Counted from the first letter of the stretch, positions 1 through 7,209 are shown. The stretch is DNA of 10,105 nucleotides from Candidatus Saccharibacteria bacterium UBA949 (GCA_002293245.1 DBCV01000044.1:3349-13453), one strand, 5' to 3'. Made by a program: numbers and translations. Notes: generated by a model not told the origin, from the letters alone.

Positions 1-884
1 ACCATGCCGCGGGGGTGAGAAATGACTTCGTTGATGGTTTCCAGTTCTTGCATGGACAGGCCGAGTAGGTCAAGATTAAGTAGCGATTCGTCGAAATTAA
101 AGAGCCGGAGTACGGCGTCTTGGCCATACATGGTGGGGATGGTTTCGACGCGGATGTTGAGCAGATGGGATGAGCCGTTGGAGGTGCTGGTGGTGTTGCT
201 GGGAGTCTTGACTTCTTTTTGAATGTGGCTGGATTGAGCGTGCGTGGCAGCAGCGGAAATGTCTGCGCGAGAGCCAAGTTCGCTGATGATGATGCGGTAG
301 CGACTGCGGTCGAGGAGGGCGACGGGGTGCAGGATGCCATCCACGCGCATGCGAATGCGGATGCTGGTGCGCAGGTTCTCGATATGGATGTCGGAGGCGT
401 GAAGCTTGTCGGCTTGGTCAATGAGGAAATCAAAAACTTTGTCGGCTGGGACGGAGTTGAGGGTTTTACTGACGGATGCAAGGAGTTCTTCGTCGCCTTC
501 GCTACCGATCCTGATGTCGTCGTATTTGACGAGTTTGGGCGGATCGTAGCGGGTCATGAAAGCGCGGAAGGCACTGCCTGAGATAAGGAAGAATTGAATG
601 TCGTCGCCGTTATCGTGGTATGTGCGACGCAGGTTATCGATGGCTGATTTTGGCGCTTGGCTTGTTACCATGAATTGGAAGGGTGTTTCGAAGTGGTCGC
701 CGCGTTGGAGGGGAACGATGAAGCTAGAGTGCATTTCGGGTACGGTTAGGAGGTCGGGGAGGAGTTCAAGGGTGTTTTCGAATTCGCGGGTGTCCAGGTA
801 TGGTAGGCCCAAGATGCGGGCTTTGGTCGCGGTTGCTTTTTCTTCGTTCTCGCGTCTGCGTTTTTGGATTTCTTCTTCGTTCAT
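1..884 (-). CDS. GspE/PilB-family secretion or type IV pilus assembly ATPase, N-terminal part
   Basis: The gene starts at the ATG at 884-882 and runs off the left edge, leaving 294 codons. Residues about 1-115 resemble the N-terminal domain of GspE/PilB/MshE ATPases (LLPDLLTVPEM, then IVPLQRG). From about residue 145 the family core begins: the characteristic SDIHIE motif at 164-169, followed by IRIRMRVDGILH, then RVETIPTMYGQDAVLRLF near 245-262 and LDLLGL near 271. The Walker A motif should lie just beyond the window. In this family the hexameric cytoplasmic ATPase powers assembly of a type IV pilus or type II-like pseudopilus. The segment between the two core motifs (about residues 200-240) is Ser/Thr/Asn-rich and departs from the usual pattern for that stretch. 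The start is supported by a textbook Shine-Dalgarno. Whether it is pilB itself or a paralogue cannot be told from this part. Confidence 0.88.
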   Translation of the reverse strand, partial: MNEEEIQKRRRENEEKATATKARILGLPYLDTREFENTLELLPDLLTVPEMHSSFIVPLQRGDHFETPFQFMVTSQAPKSAIDNLRRTYHDNGDDIQFFLISGSAFRAFMTRYDPPKLVKYDDIRIGSEGDEELLASVSKTLNSVPADKVFDFLIDQADKLHASDIHIENLRTSIRIRMRVDGILHPVALLDRSRYRIIISELGSRADISAAATHAQSSHIQKEVKTPSNTTSTSNGSSHLLNIRVETIPTMYGQDAVLRLFNFDESLLNLDLLGLSMQELETINEVISHPRGM

Positions 885-890
885 TAAAAC

Positions 891-898
891 CACCTCCT
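891..898 (-). promoter_or_regulatory. Shine-Dalgarno of the GspE/PilB-family gene
   Basis: On the minus strand AGGAGGTG lies 6 bases before the ATG at 884. It is a near-complete anti-16S match and fixes the start codon. Confidence 0.85.
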
Positions 899-943
899 GT
901 AGTTCTCATTAGTTTTTCTCATCGGTTCATCGCTGATGTTGTA

Positions 944-971
944 ATTATTACAAAGCTTGGGCGCAATTCAA
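944..971 (-). promoter_or_regulatory. Promoter for the GspE/PilB-family gene
   Basis: Minus strand: -35 TTGAAT (971-966), 16-base spacer, then -10 AATAAT (949-944) preceded by TG one base upstream, making an extended -10. Expected start near 937 gives a leader of about 50 bases. The -10 is imperfect, so the exact placement is less certain than for the other promoters here. Confidence 0.5.
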
Positions 972-1063
972 AAAGCGAATGAAAACAAACTCATTATGTT
1001 TTTTATTTTATCACGAGCAGTATGGTTTTAGCAAGGATTTTTTACGAACTGATAAGGGCGTTG

Positions 1064-1092
1064 TTGACAGTTCACGGCTGGCTTGTTATACT
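1064..1092 (+). promoter_or_regulatory. Near-perfect sigma-70-type promoter for the secreted-protein gene
   Basis: TTGACA at 1064-1069, a 17-base spacer, and TATACT at 1087-1092. Predicted start near 1099 leaves a leader of about 46 bases before the ATG at 1145. This is one of the strongest-looking promoters in the window and implies high constitutive expression unless a repressor acts. Confidence 0.85.
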
Positions 1093-1130
1093 GAGGCTAG
1101 TGCTATCGGGTGTTAGTTTGGCAAAAGCCT

Positions 1131-1135
1131 GGAGG
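1131..1135 (+). promoter_or_regulatory. Shine-Dalgarno deciding the start at 1145
   Basis: GGAGG ends directly against an in-frame ATG at 1136, too close to use, but is 9 bases from the in-frame ATG at 1145. The spacing selects 1145. Confidence 0.7.
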
Positions 1136-1144
1136 ATGTACGTT

Positions 1145-1555
1145 ATGATAAAAGGAACAAAACGTGTACTGGCGCTTGCTCTGGCATTCGCGTTGATGTT
1201 TGCTATGACGCTGCCATTGGCCGCATTTGCGGCAGAGGATATCGGACTAGCGCAGCAAGAGGCTGCCGCTACCGTGGATGTGCGTCCGGTCGGCGGGGAT
1301 TGGACGACCGTGTGGGCGAGTTCGGCGGGAGTCCAAAGTCCGATAACTATTACGATGAACAATGCGGATAGTTGGGAAAATAATATCCGCATCAGGCACT
1401 TTTCGATGGGATGGTATTGGGAAGAGTTCTGTGCGATTGGTATTAACGGCACAAGAACGTTCTGGTTTGGACCTGATGTTGTCGAGATTCAATTGCAGGC
1501 CGTTGGCGCGCCGCCGACTGCTCAATCACTGACAACTGCGACTCTGCAGTATTAG
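1145..1555 (+). CDS. Small secreted protein of unknown function
   Basis: A 136-residue protein not recognised as any known family. It has a classical Sec signal peptide: basic start MIKGTKR, a long hydrophobic stretch to about residue 28, and a likely signal peptidase I site after AFA at about 29-31, leaving a mature chain of about 105 residues. The mature part is rich in Trp, Thr and Asn (for example GGDWTTVWASSAG and FSMGWYWEEF), has alternating hydrophobic residues suggesting a beta-rich fold, one Cys, and no membrane anchor, lipobox or sorting signal. The open frame extends upstream to 1022, but that part covers the promoter, so it is not coding. The gene stands alone between its own promoter and terminator and diverges from the secretion/pilus ATPase gene. 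An exported role at the cell surface is inference from the signal peptide only. Confidence 0.75.
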   Translation: MIKGTKRVLALALAFALMFAMTLPLAAFAAEDIGLAQQEAAATVDVRPVGGDWTTVWASSAGVQSPITITMNNADSWENNIRIRHFSMGWYWEEFCAIGINGTRTFWFGPDVVEIQLQAVGAPPTAQSLTTATLQY

Positions 1556-1614
1556 GAGCTGTTTGAAGAACCTTATGTGACAAGGTAAAGTTGCGCCCGA
1601 TAGCGCTGGATACA

Positions 1615-1643
1615 AAACCCCCGAGAACCGGGGGTTTATTTTT
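1615..1643 (+). terminator. Intrinsic terminator of the secreted-protein gene
   Basis: Nine-base-pair stem, AAACCCCCG (1615-1623) with CGGGGGTTT (1629-1637), a 5-base loop, followed by ATTTTT. It lies about 60 bases after the stop codon. Confidence 0.88.
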
Positions 1644-1652
1644 GGGGTTGCA

Positions 1653-1661
1653 TGATATAAT
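1653..1661 (+). promoter_or_regulatory. Extended -10 promoter of the SpoU-family methyltransferase gene
   Basis: TGATATAAT: a perfect TATAAT at 1656-1661 with TG at 1653-1654. No good -35 box is visible, since that position falls inside the preceding terminator; an extended -10 can compensate. Predicted start near 1668. Confidence 0.7.
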
Positions 1662-1672
1662 GCTGATTAATG

Positions 1673-1678
1673 AAAGGG
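1673..1678 (+). promoter_or_regulatory. Shine-Dalgarno favouring the start at 1689
   Basis: AAAGGG is 1 base from the ATG at 1680 and 10 bases from the in-frame ATG at 1689. The spacing favours 1689, which also places the family's conserved first strand at the protein N-terminus. Confidence 0.55.
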
Positions 1679-1688
1679 TATGTTGACG

Positions 1689-2201
1689 ATGCAGATTGTG
1701 GTGATTGCGCATAATATACGGTCGGTGCTGAATGTGGGTTCGATTTTTCGAACGTGTGAGGGGTTTGGCGTGCGAAAGTTGTGGTTGACTGGGTATACTC
1801 CGTATCCGGAGATTGTTGGTGGTGATGGGGCGTCGGATTCGCGGTTGCCACACTTGCGGGCTCGAGCGATGGAGGCGATTGCTAAAACGGCGTTGGGGGC
1901 GGAGAAGATGGTGCCGTTTGGTCACCGGGAAGAGGTTGCCGGGCTTTTGGAAGAGTTGAAGGCGGAGGGGTTTACGGTTGTTGGATTGGAGCAGGATGCT
2001 CGTTCGGTGGAGCTGTCTGGGGTTAGGGAGCGACTTTTGGGTGGTAGTGTGGCGATTTTGCTAGGCGAGGAAGTGGCTGGGATTGCGCCAGAGTTGCGTG
2101 AGCAGTGTGACATTTTGGCGGAGATACCGATGTTTGGCTGCAAGGAGTCGTTCAATGTTGCGGTAGCAGCGGGGGTTGCTCTGTACGAGATGAGAAGGTG
2201 A
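1689..2201 (+). CDS. SpoU/TrmH-family RNA 2'-O-methyltransferase
   Basis: A 170-residue minimal SPOUT enzyme: the catalytic domain alone, close in size to TrmL and without the extra substrate-binding domain of TrmH or RlmB. The three family motifs are present: motif 1 NIRSVLNVGSIFRTCEGFG near residues 9-27 with the conserved Asn and Arg, motif 2 AILLGEEVAGI near 117-127, and motif 3 IPMFGCKESFNVAVAAG near 145-161. Motifs 2 and 3 form the trefoil knot that binds S-adenosylmethionine. Motif 2 has GEE where many members have GNE. The family methylates ribose 2'-OH groups in tRNA or rRNA; the substrate cannot be read from sequence. It ends in TGA and is convergent with dnaE, with only 7 bases between the stop codons and no terminator in the gap. 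Confidence 0.88.
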   Translation: MQIVVIAHNIRSVLNVGSIFRTCEGFGVRKLWLTGYTPYPEIVGGDGASDSRLPHLRARAMEAIAKTALGAEKMVPFGHREEVAGLLEELKAEGFTVVGLEQDARSVELSGVRERLLGGSVAILLGEEVAGIAPELREQCDILAEIPMFGCKESFNVAVAAGVALYEMRR

Positions 2202-2208
2202 GCGCCAC

Positions 2209-5200
2209 TTATTTGACGACGACTTGTTCGGGGGTGAAGAGGTCGGCGAGAGTGGTGATTAGGGCTTGGGCGGAGGTGTCGATGCGGAAAGGCATACGCA
2301 TGGCTTTTTTGGAGTTGGGGTCGCCGTTTTCGAGCACTAGGATGATGTCCTCCATGCCGGGGTGTTTGAGGCAAGTTTTCTTGAGGTCGAGCAGCTTGGC
2401 TTGGTCTTCGGGTTTTTTGATGTGAACGAAGAGCTTGCGGTTTTCGAGGACTTTGGGCGGGGTGAAGGGTTCTACGGGGGAGCTTGAGAGTTTGGTGTTG
2501 CTGGGCCGGCCGTGGGCTGCGACGCCGGAGGCCTTGGAGGGGTATTTTTTGCCGGCGGGTTTGGACACGGCTTTGGGCGCGGCGGCACGTTTGCCAGTTG
2601 CTTGATATGAGGCAAGTTCTTCATCTGTGATGACGACGATTTCCTCGGCAATAATTTTGGCTTCGTCGCTGCGGGAGCCGTCACGGTTTTTGGCGTCGAT
2701 GCGACCAGTCACTTTAATGACCGCATCTTGTTCGAGTTTGGCACCGACTTGCTCGAAGATGCTGGGGAAAACGATGACTTCCAGGGAGTCCGTTTTGTCC
2801 TCGAGGGTGATAAAGGCCATTTTGGATCCGGATTTAGTGAGAATCGACCTGGCTGTGGTGATAATTCCGCCGATGGTGGCACTGGCGCCGTCTAGTTCGG
2901 GCTTGATGTCGGCGAAAGGCGTGGTTTGTTCGCTAAAGTAGGTGTCATAGTTGTCTAGCGGATGGGCGGAGATGTAGAGGCCGAGGAGTTCACGCTCCCA
3001 GGTGAGCCATTCGCGAGTGGTTGAGCGCTGGGGTGCGGGCTTGATTTCGACTTCTTCTTGCATGAGGTTGTTTTGTGCGTTGCCTTCTTCTGCAACGCCG
3101 AGCATGTTAAACAAGTTCTCCTGCCCGGAAGCAACTTCTTTTTGCACTTTTGCACCATAGGCTTGAACCTTGTCAAGGTTGAAGAGAATATCGGAGCGGT
3201 CGTTGAATTCGTCGAAGCCGCCGGTCCGGACCATGGCTTCCCAGGATTTTTTGTTGAATTTGGTGGAGTTGATTCGTGTGGCGAAGTCGCAGACGGACTT
3301 GAAGTTGCCGTGGGTCTTGCGGTTTTCGCAGATTTCTTCGACGATGGCGGCGCCGACGCCTTTGACGGCGTTCATACCAAAACGAATCTTGTTTTCGCCC
3401 TTGACAATGCCGAATTCGGGGTAAGATTGATTGACCGATGGGGGCAGAACTGATATGCCCATGCGTTTACACTCGGCGATTTCGATGGCTAGGCGGTCAG
3501 TGTTATTGGCGTCGGAAGTCATGAGGGCGGCCATGAAGGCGTCGGGGTAGTGGGCCTTGATATAGGCGGTCCAGTAGGCTATAAGGCCGTAGCAAGCGGC
3601 GTGGCTTTTGTTGAAGCAGTAGTTGGCGAATTCTTCGAGCTGATCCCAGAACTTTTCGGCCATTTCGGGTTTGGCGCCACCGACTTTGACGGCGCCTTCA
3701 ATAAACTTGGGCTTCATCTTTTTCATGAGGTCGATTTTCTTTTTGCCGACGGCTTTGCGCAGGGTGTCGGATTCGCCACCGGTAAAGCCGCACCATTCGC
3801 GGGAAATCTGCATGAACTGCTCCTGATATACCAAAATGCCGTAGGTGTTTCTGAGCGAGTTTTCTAGGCCTTGGTGTAGATAGGTGATGGGTTCCTGGCC
3901 ATGCTTGCGCTTGATAAATGAGTCGATAAATTGCATGGGGCCGGGGCGATAGAGGGCGACCATAGCAATGATGTCTTCGAAATGGTCGGGCTTGAGGTCC
4001 TTGAGGTAGCGCTTCATGCCGGCAGATTCCAGCTGGAATACGCCGGTGGTGTCGCCGCGCTGGAATAGAGCATAGGTTTCTTTATCGTCAAGTGGCATGG
4101 TGTCGAGGTTGATATCTTGGCCATAGACTTTCTTGATAATACGTAGCGCGTTTTTGAGAATTGAGAGGTTGGAGAGGCCGAGAAAATCCATTTTGAGTAG
4201 GCCGAGTTCTTCGATCTCGCCCATGGGGAATTGGGTGGCGACGACGCCTTTTTGGGCCATTTCCAGCGGAACGTATTTATTGAGGTCGTCGGGCGCGATG
4301 ACGACGCCGCAGGCGTGGACGCCGTGGCTGCGGATAGTGCCCTCGAGTTGGATGGCGAAGTCGAGGACTTGCTTGGTGGCAGGGCTGGAGTTGTATTCGC
4401 GGGCTAGGTCTTCGTTTTCGACAACTGATTTGGAGAGCTTGATATGACGGCCCTGGACGGGGTCGGGGACGAGTTTGGCGATGCGGTCGGCTTCGGCGTA
4501 GGGGACTTCGAGGACGCGGGCGACGTCGCGAACGGCCATTTTGCCCATCATTTTGCCAAAAGTTGTGATGTTGCTGACCCTTGAGCGACCGTATTTTTGG
4601 GCGCAGTATTCAACGACTTCGTCGCGGCGGGTGTCTTGGATGTCGGTGTCGATATCGGGCATGGAGATGCGATCGGGGTTGAGGAAACGCTCGAACATTA
4701 GGCCGTATTTGAGAGGATCGACGTCGGTGATGCGCAAGGCGTAGGCGATAATGGCGCCGGCGGCGGAACCGCGGCCAGGGCCAAAGATGATGCCTTGGTT
4801 TTTGCCCCAGTTGATAAAGTCCCAGACTATGAGGAGATAGCCGTTGAAGCCCATCTTGTCGATGGTGCCGAGTTCAAATTCGGCGCGCTCCACTACTTCT
4901 GGGGTGAGGAGCTTTTTAGCAGACGCTATATCTAGTGTGGCCGCTACATCTGGTGTCTGCTTGCCGTATCTTTCGGCCAGGCCGCGGTAGACTAGCTTGT
5001 TGAGGTATTCTTTTTCGCTGGTTTCGCCTTTGGGCAGGGGGTATTCGGGGATGAGCATGCGGCCGAGTTGGAGGTCGACGTTGCAACGGTCGGCAATTTT
5101 CCGCGTGTTTTTGACAGCTTCGGGGAGTTCTTTGCCCCAGCGCTTGATGATATCTTTGGGGTCGACGACGTGGAGCTCGAAATCTTTGAGGCTCATGCGT

Positions 5201-5976
5201 TTGGTGTCAGAGAGGAAGGCGGCGGTACCGACGCAGAGGAGGATTTCGTGGGCGTCTTGGTCTTCGTGCATGAGGTAGTGGCCGTCGCAGGTGATGATCA
5301 TGGGGAGGTCGAGTTCTTGGGCGAGTTTTTTTAGGCCTTCGTTGATGAGGTTTTGGGCTTCCCAATGGGTTGGCGATTCGGGGTGGCCGTGGTCTTGTAG
5401 TTCCATGTAGAATCTGTCGCCGAAAACTGAGTGATACCACTGGGTGAGTTCTTTGGCTCTTTCGTAGTCGCCAGCGCGGATGGCTTCGCTGATTTCCGAG
5501 CCGGCGCAGCCGGAGAGGCAGATTACACCCTCGGAGTGGGATTCGAGGATTTCGTGGTCGATGCGGGGCTTGTAGTAGAAGCCGGATATGTAGGATTCGC
5601 TGGATAGATACATGAGGTTTTGGTAGCCTTTGTTATCCATGGCGAGGAGTGTGATGTGGTAGCGGGCTTTGTCTTTGTTGGGGTCGCGATCGGTGCGTTT
5701 GCGGGCGGCGACGTAGGCTTCGAGACCGAGAATTGGCTTTATTCCGCCATCTGCGGCGGTTTTGTAAAGTTGCACAAGACCGCTCATTGTGCCGTGGTCG
5801 GTGACGGCTACGGCTTCCATGCCTAGCTCTTTGACTCGGTCGATAAGGCCCTCGATTTTGGTCATGCCGTCGAGGACTGAATACTGGGTGTGGTTGTGCA
5901 GATGAACAAAGTCGCTGGGTTTTAACCCATACATTTCGAAAAGCTCTTCGGTTTGACCGCTTTTTTTCTCCGCCAT
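2209..5976 (-). CDS. dnaE: DNA polymerase III alpha subunit (replicative polymerase)
   Basis: A 1255-residue DnaE, the catalytic subunit of the replisome polymerase. An N-terminal PHP domain (about 20-290) carries HLHNH at 25-29, TDHG at 59-62, Glu86, His107, Cys157, ELQDHG at 192-197 and DGH at 231-233, so the metal site looks complete. The polymerase core has GPGRGSAAG near 399, the palm aspartates in PDIDTD at 440-445, and KMDFLGL at 595-601. Then come a helix-hairpin-helix region (VKGVGAAIVEEI near 872-883), a clamp-binding-like QENLF at 952-956, an OB fold at about 1030-1120, a low-complexity Ala/Lys/Pro/Ser linker at about 1128-1172, and the conserved C-terminal alpha/beta domain. The start is ATG 5976; a GTG in frame at 5994 lies upstream of the -10 box and is not used. 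No Shine-Dalgarno is present. It is a single-gene unit convergent with the methyltransferase gene. Confidence 0.97.
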   Translation of the reverse strand: MAEKKSGQTEELFEMYGLKPSDFVHLHNHTQYSVLDGMTKIEGLIDRVKELGMEAVAVTDHGTMSGLVQLYKTAADGGIKPILGLEAYVAARKRTDRDPNKDKARYHITLLAMDNKGYQNLMYLSSESYISGFYYKPRIDHEILESHSEGVICLSGCAGSEISEAIRAGDYERAKELTQWYHSVFGDRFYMELQDHGHPESPTHWEAQNLINEGLKKLAQELDLPMIITCDGHYLMHEDQDAHEILLCVGTAAFLSDTKRMSLKDFELHVVDPKDIIKRWGKELPEAVKNTRKIADRCNVDLQLGRMLIPEYPLPKGETSEKEYLNKLVYRGLAERYGKQTPDVAATLDIASAKKLLTPEVVERAEFELGTIDKMGFNGYLLIVWDFINWGKNQGIIFGPGRGSAAGAIIAYALRITDVDPLKYGLMFERFLNPDRISMPDIDTDIQDTRRDEVVEYCAQKYGRSRVSNITTFGKMMGKMAVRDVARVLEVPYAEADRIAKLVPDPVQGRHIKLSKSVVENEDLAREYNSSPATKQVLDFAIQLEGTIRSHGVHACGVVIAPDDLNKYVPLEMAQKGVVATQFPMGEIEELGLLKMDFLGLSNLSILKNALRIIKKVYGQDINLDTMPLDDKETYALFQRGDTTGVFQLESAGMKRYLKDLKPDHFEDIIAMVALYRPGPMQFIDSFIKRKHGQEPITYLHQGLENSLRNTYGILVYQEQFMQISREWCGFTGGESDTLRKAVGKKKIDLMKKMKPKFIEGAVKVGGAKPEMAEKFWDQLEEFANYCFNKSHAACYGLIAYWTAYIKAHYPDAFMAALMTSDANNTDRLAIEIAECKRMGISVLPPSVNQSYPEFGIVKGENKIRFGMNAVKGVGAAIVEEICENRKTHGNFKSVCDFATRINSTKFNKKSWEAMVRTGGFDEFNDRSDILFNLDKVQAYGAKVQKEVASGQENLFNMLGVAEEGNAQNNLMQEEVEIKPAPQRSTTREWLTWERELLGLYISAHPLDNYDTYFSEQTTPFADIKPELDGASATIGGIITTARSILTKSGSKMAFITLEDKTDSLEVIVFPSIFEQVGAKLEQDAVIKVTGRIDAKNRDGSRSDEAKIIAEEIVVITDEELASYQATGKRAAAPKAVSKPAGKKYPSKASGVAAHGRPSNTKLSSSPVEPFTPPKVLENRKLFVHIKKPEDQAKLLDLKKTCLKHPGMEDIILVLENGDPNSKKAMRMPFRIDTSAQALITTLADLFTPEQVVVK

Positions 5977-5984
5977 TTGTAATA

Positions 5985-5993
5985 ATTTTAGCA
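5985..5993 (-). promoter_or_regulatory. Extended -10 promoter of dnaE, apparently leaderless
   Basis: Minus strand TGCTAAAAT (5993-5985), with no convincing -35. Only 8 bases separate the -10 box from the ATG at 5976, so transcription should start 2-3 bases before the ATG or at it. Confidence 0.6.
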
Positions 5994-6078
5994 CAAAACT
6001 TGCGTTAAAAATAGGTTTGACGATACGACCGAACTTTTCACATCAGTTTGTCGTCGGATTTTGGTAAGAAACCAAAGG

Positions 6079-6105
6079 AAAACCCGCCAGGATAGGGTTG
6101 GGCGG
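6079..6105 (-). terminator. Orphan intrinsic terminator
   Basis: Minus strand: CCGCC (6105-6101) pairs with GGCGG (6088-6084) across a 12-base loop, followed by GTTTT. It is a diverged copy of the terminator at 7297-7323, and no intact gene now feeds into it. Confidence 0.65.
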
Positions 6106-6152
6106 ACTCAAAGTATGATTTGCGTGGTTACTGGCTAGAACATACAGATTTC
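6079..6152 (-). repeat. Diverged direct repeat, copy 1: 3' end of a lost gene plus terminator
   Basis: This 74-base stretch aligns without gaps to 7297-7370 with 53 identities (72%). The matched region covers the terminator hairpin, the 3' untranslated segment, the stop codon position (TAG here at 6137-6135, TAA at 7355-7353) and the last five codons. ATGATTTGCGT-like bases in the middle are best conserved. It reads as the tail of a paralogue of the 7353-8168 gene whose body has been lost. Confidence 0.7.
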
Positions 6153-6216
6153 ATTGTAAACTCCAATGATACCGAAGATTTATGTGCCTATTTCTCGCAT
6201 CTTGTGATGCCCTGCA

Positions 6217-6300
6217 CTAGAGCAATTTCGTGACTTCTTTATCTATACTTTCTGGCGTTCGAGTTGGCGCGAAGCGTTTTACTACGTTGCCGTTTCGGGC
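6217..6300 (-). pseudogene. C-terminal remnant of a glutathione peroxidase gene
   Basis: Minus strand codons from 6300 down to a TAG at 6219-6217 read ARNGNVVKRFAPTRTPESID and then KEVTKLL. This matches the end of bacterial glutathione peroxidases (BtuE/Gpx type), where a (D/N)GxVVKRFxPTxxPExIxxxIxxLL pattern closes the thioredoxin-like fold. Just upstream the reading becomes YAKNSY, which keeps only the Lys of the usual FTKFLVDR segment, and then merges into the neighbouring terminator. The rest of the enzyme (about 160 residues in the family), including the Cys/Sec, Gln and Trp catalytic residues, is absent. It has no start or Shine-Dalgarno of its own. It happens to lie in frame with the upstream gene, but after its TAA. 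Identification is from motif recognition only. Confidence 0.75.
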
Positions 6301-6303
6301 GTA

Positions 6304-6315
6304 AGAGTTTTTCGC
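6304..6315 (-). repeat. 12-base direct repeat, copy 2 (distal side of the 6361-7200 gene)
   Basis: Minus strand GCGAAAAACTCT, identical to 7229-7218. It sits where recognisable glutathione peroxidase coding sequence begins, just after the T-run of the terminator. Confidence 0.6.
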
Positions 6316-6317
6316 GT

Positions 6318-6341
6318 AAAAAAGGAGGAAATGAATCCTCC
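6318..6341 (-). terminator. Intrinsic terminator of the 6361-7200 gene
   Basis: Minus strand: GGAGGA (6341-6336) pairs with TCCTCC (6329-6324) around a 6-base loop, followed by six T (6323-6318). It begins about 20 bases after the stop codon. Confidence 0.85.
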
Positions 6342-6360
6342 ATTGGTTGCTATTTAGCGT

Positions 6361-7200
6361 TTATCTCTTTTGTGTGCTATCGTAAAAATAGAGATAACTC
6401 ACGTTAACTACACGTCCAAGTTGGTCGCTGAAAAAACTTATACCATAACTGTGCTCGTGGCAGTCGAGCTTAGCCCCGTTGGATAATTGTTGGTTTGCGA
6501 TCTCCGCAATACGCGACATATTGTTGCATCCTAGGGAATAATAGGAGAAGAGCTGATCGTCAAGCCTAAAGGGCTCAAATGGGATCGTGTTTTCGCTCGG
6601 AGACTTTAGGTTGTTGGACCAGACTAGAACTCCGCCCATCGGAACAATCAATGTATCGTCGTTAAAACGGCAGTAGTGGTCGTAGCACTTTACGGGAATG
6701 AGATTTAGCTTGTTCTTGATTTGAGATATGAGGTCGTCGGCAATCGTGGCAATGCTATCCTGGAAGAGCTTTTGGCGACGGGCGCTTTCTCTGGACAGAG
6801 ATTGAAAGTAATCAGAAAGTTCTGCGTTTGTGCCGGTCGGTGATAGTCCCTCGCAATAGCAGGAAACGTTTATACAATCTCCTATGAGAAAGCAGCTGGT
6901 TTTCATGCCGCATAGGCTTACTAATTCTTCTTGGATGTGCTGCGCGACTATATGTTCTTCTGCGTCATGTGGGAAGAACCGGTCTACTGGGAGCTGGAAT
7001 GAGAAGAGTGTGCGGCCGCCGTCGAGATAGACGTATTTACTGAGATGATCTGCGATCTTTTCGCAAATCATGACGGCAAGTTTGTGCACACTTTCTTGGA
7101 AGACTGACGTGTATTGCTCCCAAAGGGTCTGTCTTCTTCGGTTTAGCTGGGCGGGAGATAAGCTATACGGGTAAACGAACGAATTACTAGGGTACGACAT
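6361..7200 (-). CDS. Unrecognised cytoplasmic protein, possibly two repeated domains
   Basis: A 279-residue protein that I do not recognise. There is no signal peptide or membrane segment. It has ten Cys, including SCYC near 113-116 and CYDHYC near 172-177, and an acidic/His cluster DCHEH near 246-250. The two halves look alike in layout: an Arg-rich helix start (NRRRQTLWEQY near 20-30; ARRQKLFQDS near 140-149), a strand region, an aromatic segment (LPVDRFFPHD near 70-79; FRLDDQLFSYY near 211-221), a helix, then a closing strand pair (INVSCYC near 110-116; VVNVSYLYFYD near 264-274). This suggests an ancient internal duplication, unproven. The ATG at 7200 has AAGGAGG 9 bases upstream. The gene has its own promoter and terminator and is bounded by a 12-base direct repeat. 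Coding is supported by strong expression signals and length; function is unknown. Confidence 0.75.
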   Translation of the reverse strand: MSYPSNSFVYPYSLSPAQLNRRRQTLWEQYTSVFQESVHKLAVMICEKIADHLSKYVYLDGGRTLFSFQLPVDRFFPHDAEEHIVAQHIQEELVSLCGMKTSCFLIGDCINVSCYCEGLSPTGTNAELSDYFQSLSRESARRQKLFQDSIATIADDLISQIKNKLNLIPVKCYDHYCRFNDDTLIVPMGGVLVWSNNLKSPSENTIPFEPFRLDDQLFSYYSLGCNNMSRIAEIANQQLSNGAKLDCHEHSYGISFFSDQLGRVVNVSYLYFYDSTQKR

Positions 7201-7209
7201 ATGTTTCAG

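Larger units (their letters stand above)
5994..6360. other. Gene-free stretch with debris and two terminators
   Basis: No intact gene. From right to left on the minus strand it holds the terminator of the 6361-7200 gene, a copy of the 12-base repeat, a glutathione peroxidase C-terminal remnant, a copy of the 3' end of the 7353-8168 gene with its terminator, and the dnaE promoter. Between about 6000 and 6075 I see nothing definite. Confidence 0.7.

Noticed and set aside
219..912. Plus-strand open frames of 104-120 codons opposite the ATPase gene
   Set aside because: The minus strand encodes an unmistakable GspE/PilB domain; the plus frames are mirror frames without ribosome sites or known motifs.
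1670..1688. ATG at 1670 placed 8 bases after the TATAAT, like the leaderless genes
   Set aside because: It is out of frame with the methyltransferase and meets an early stop; an internal Shine-Dalgarno supports the start at 1689.
1443..1925. A 160-codon minus-strand frame across the secreted-protein tail and methyltransferase start
   Set aside because: It crosses a terminator and a promoter and has a His/Arg/Pro/Ser-rich mirror-frame composition.
3058..3453. A 131-codon plus-strand frame, and others like it, within dnaE
   Set aside because: These are antisense to conserved DnaE coding sequence, with low-complexity Val/Phe/Gly/Asp composition typical of mirror frames.
5977..5994. GTG start for dnaE at 5994
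   Set aside because: It lies upstream of and within the -10 box, so it would not be transcribed from that promoter; the added residues are not family-like.
6318..6360. Readthrough extension of the 6361-7200 protein into the glutathione peroxidase tail, which is in the same frame
   Set aside because: A TAA and then an intrinsic terminator separate them; same frame is a one-in-three coincidence, and no recoding signal is visible.
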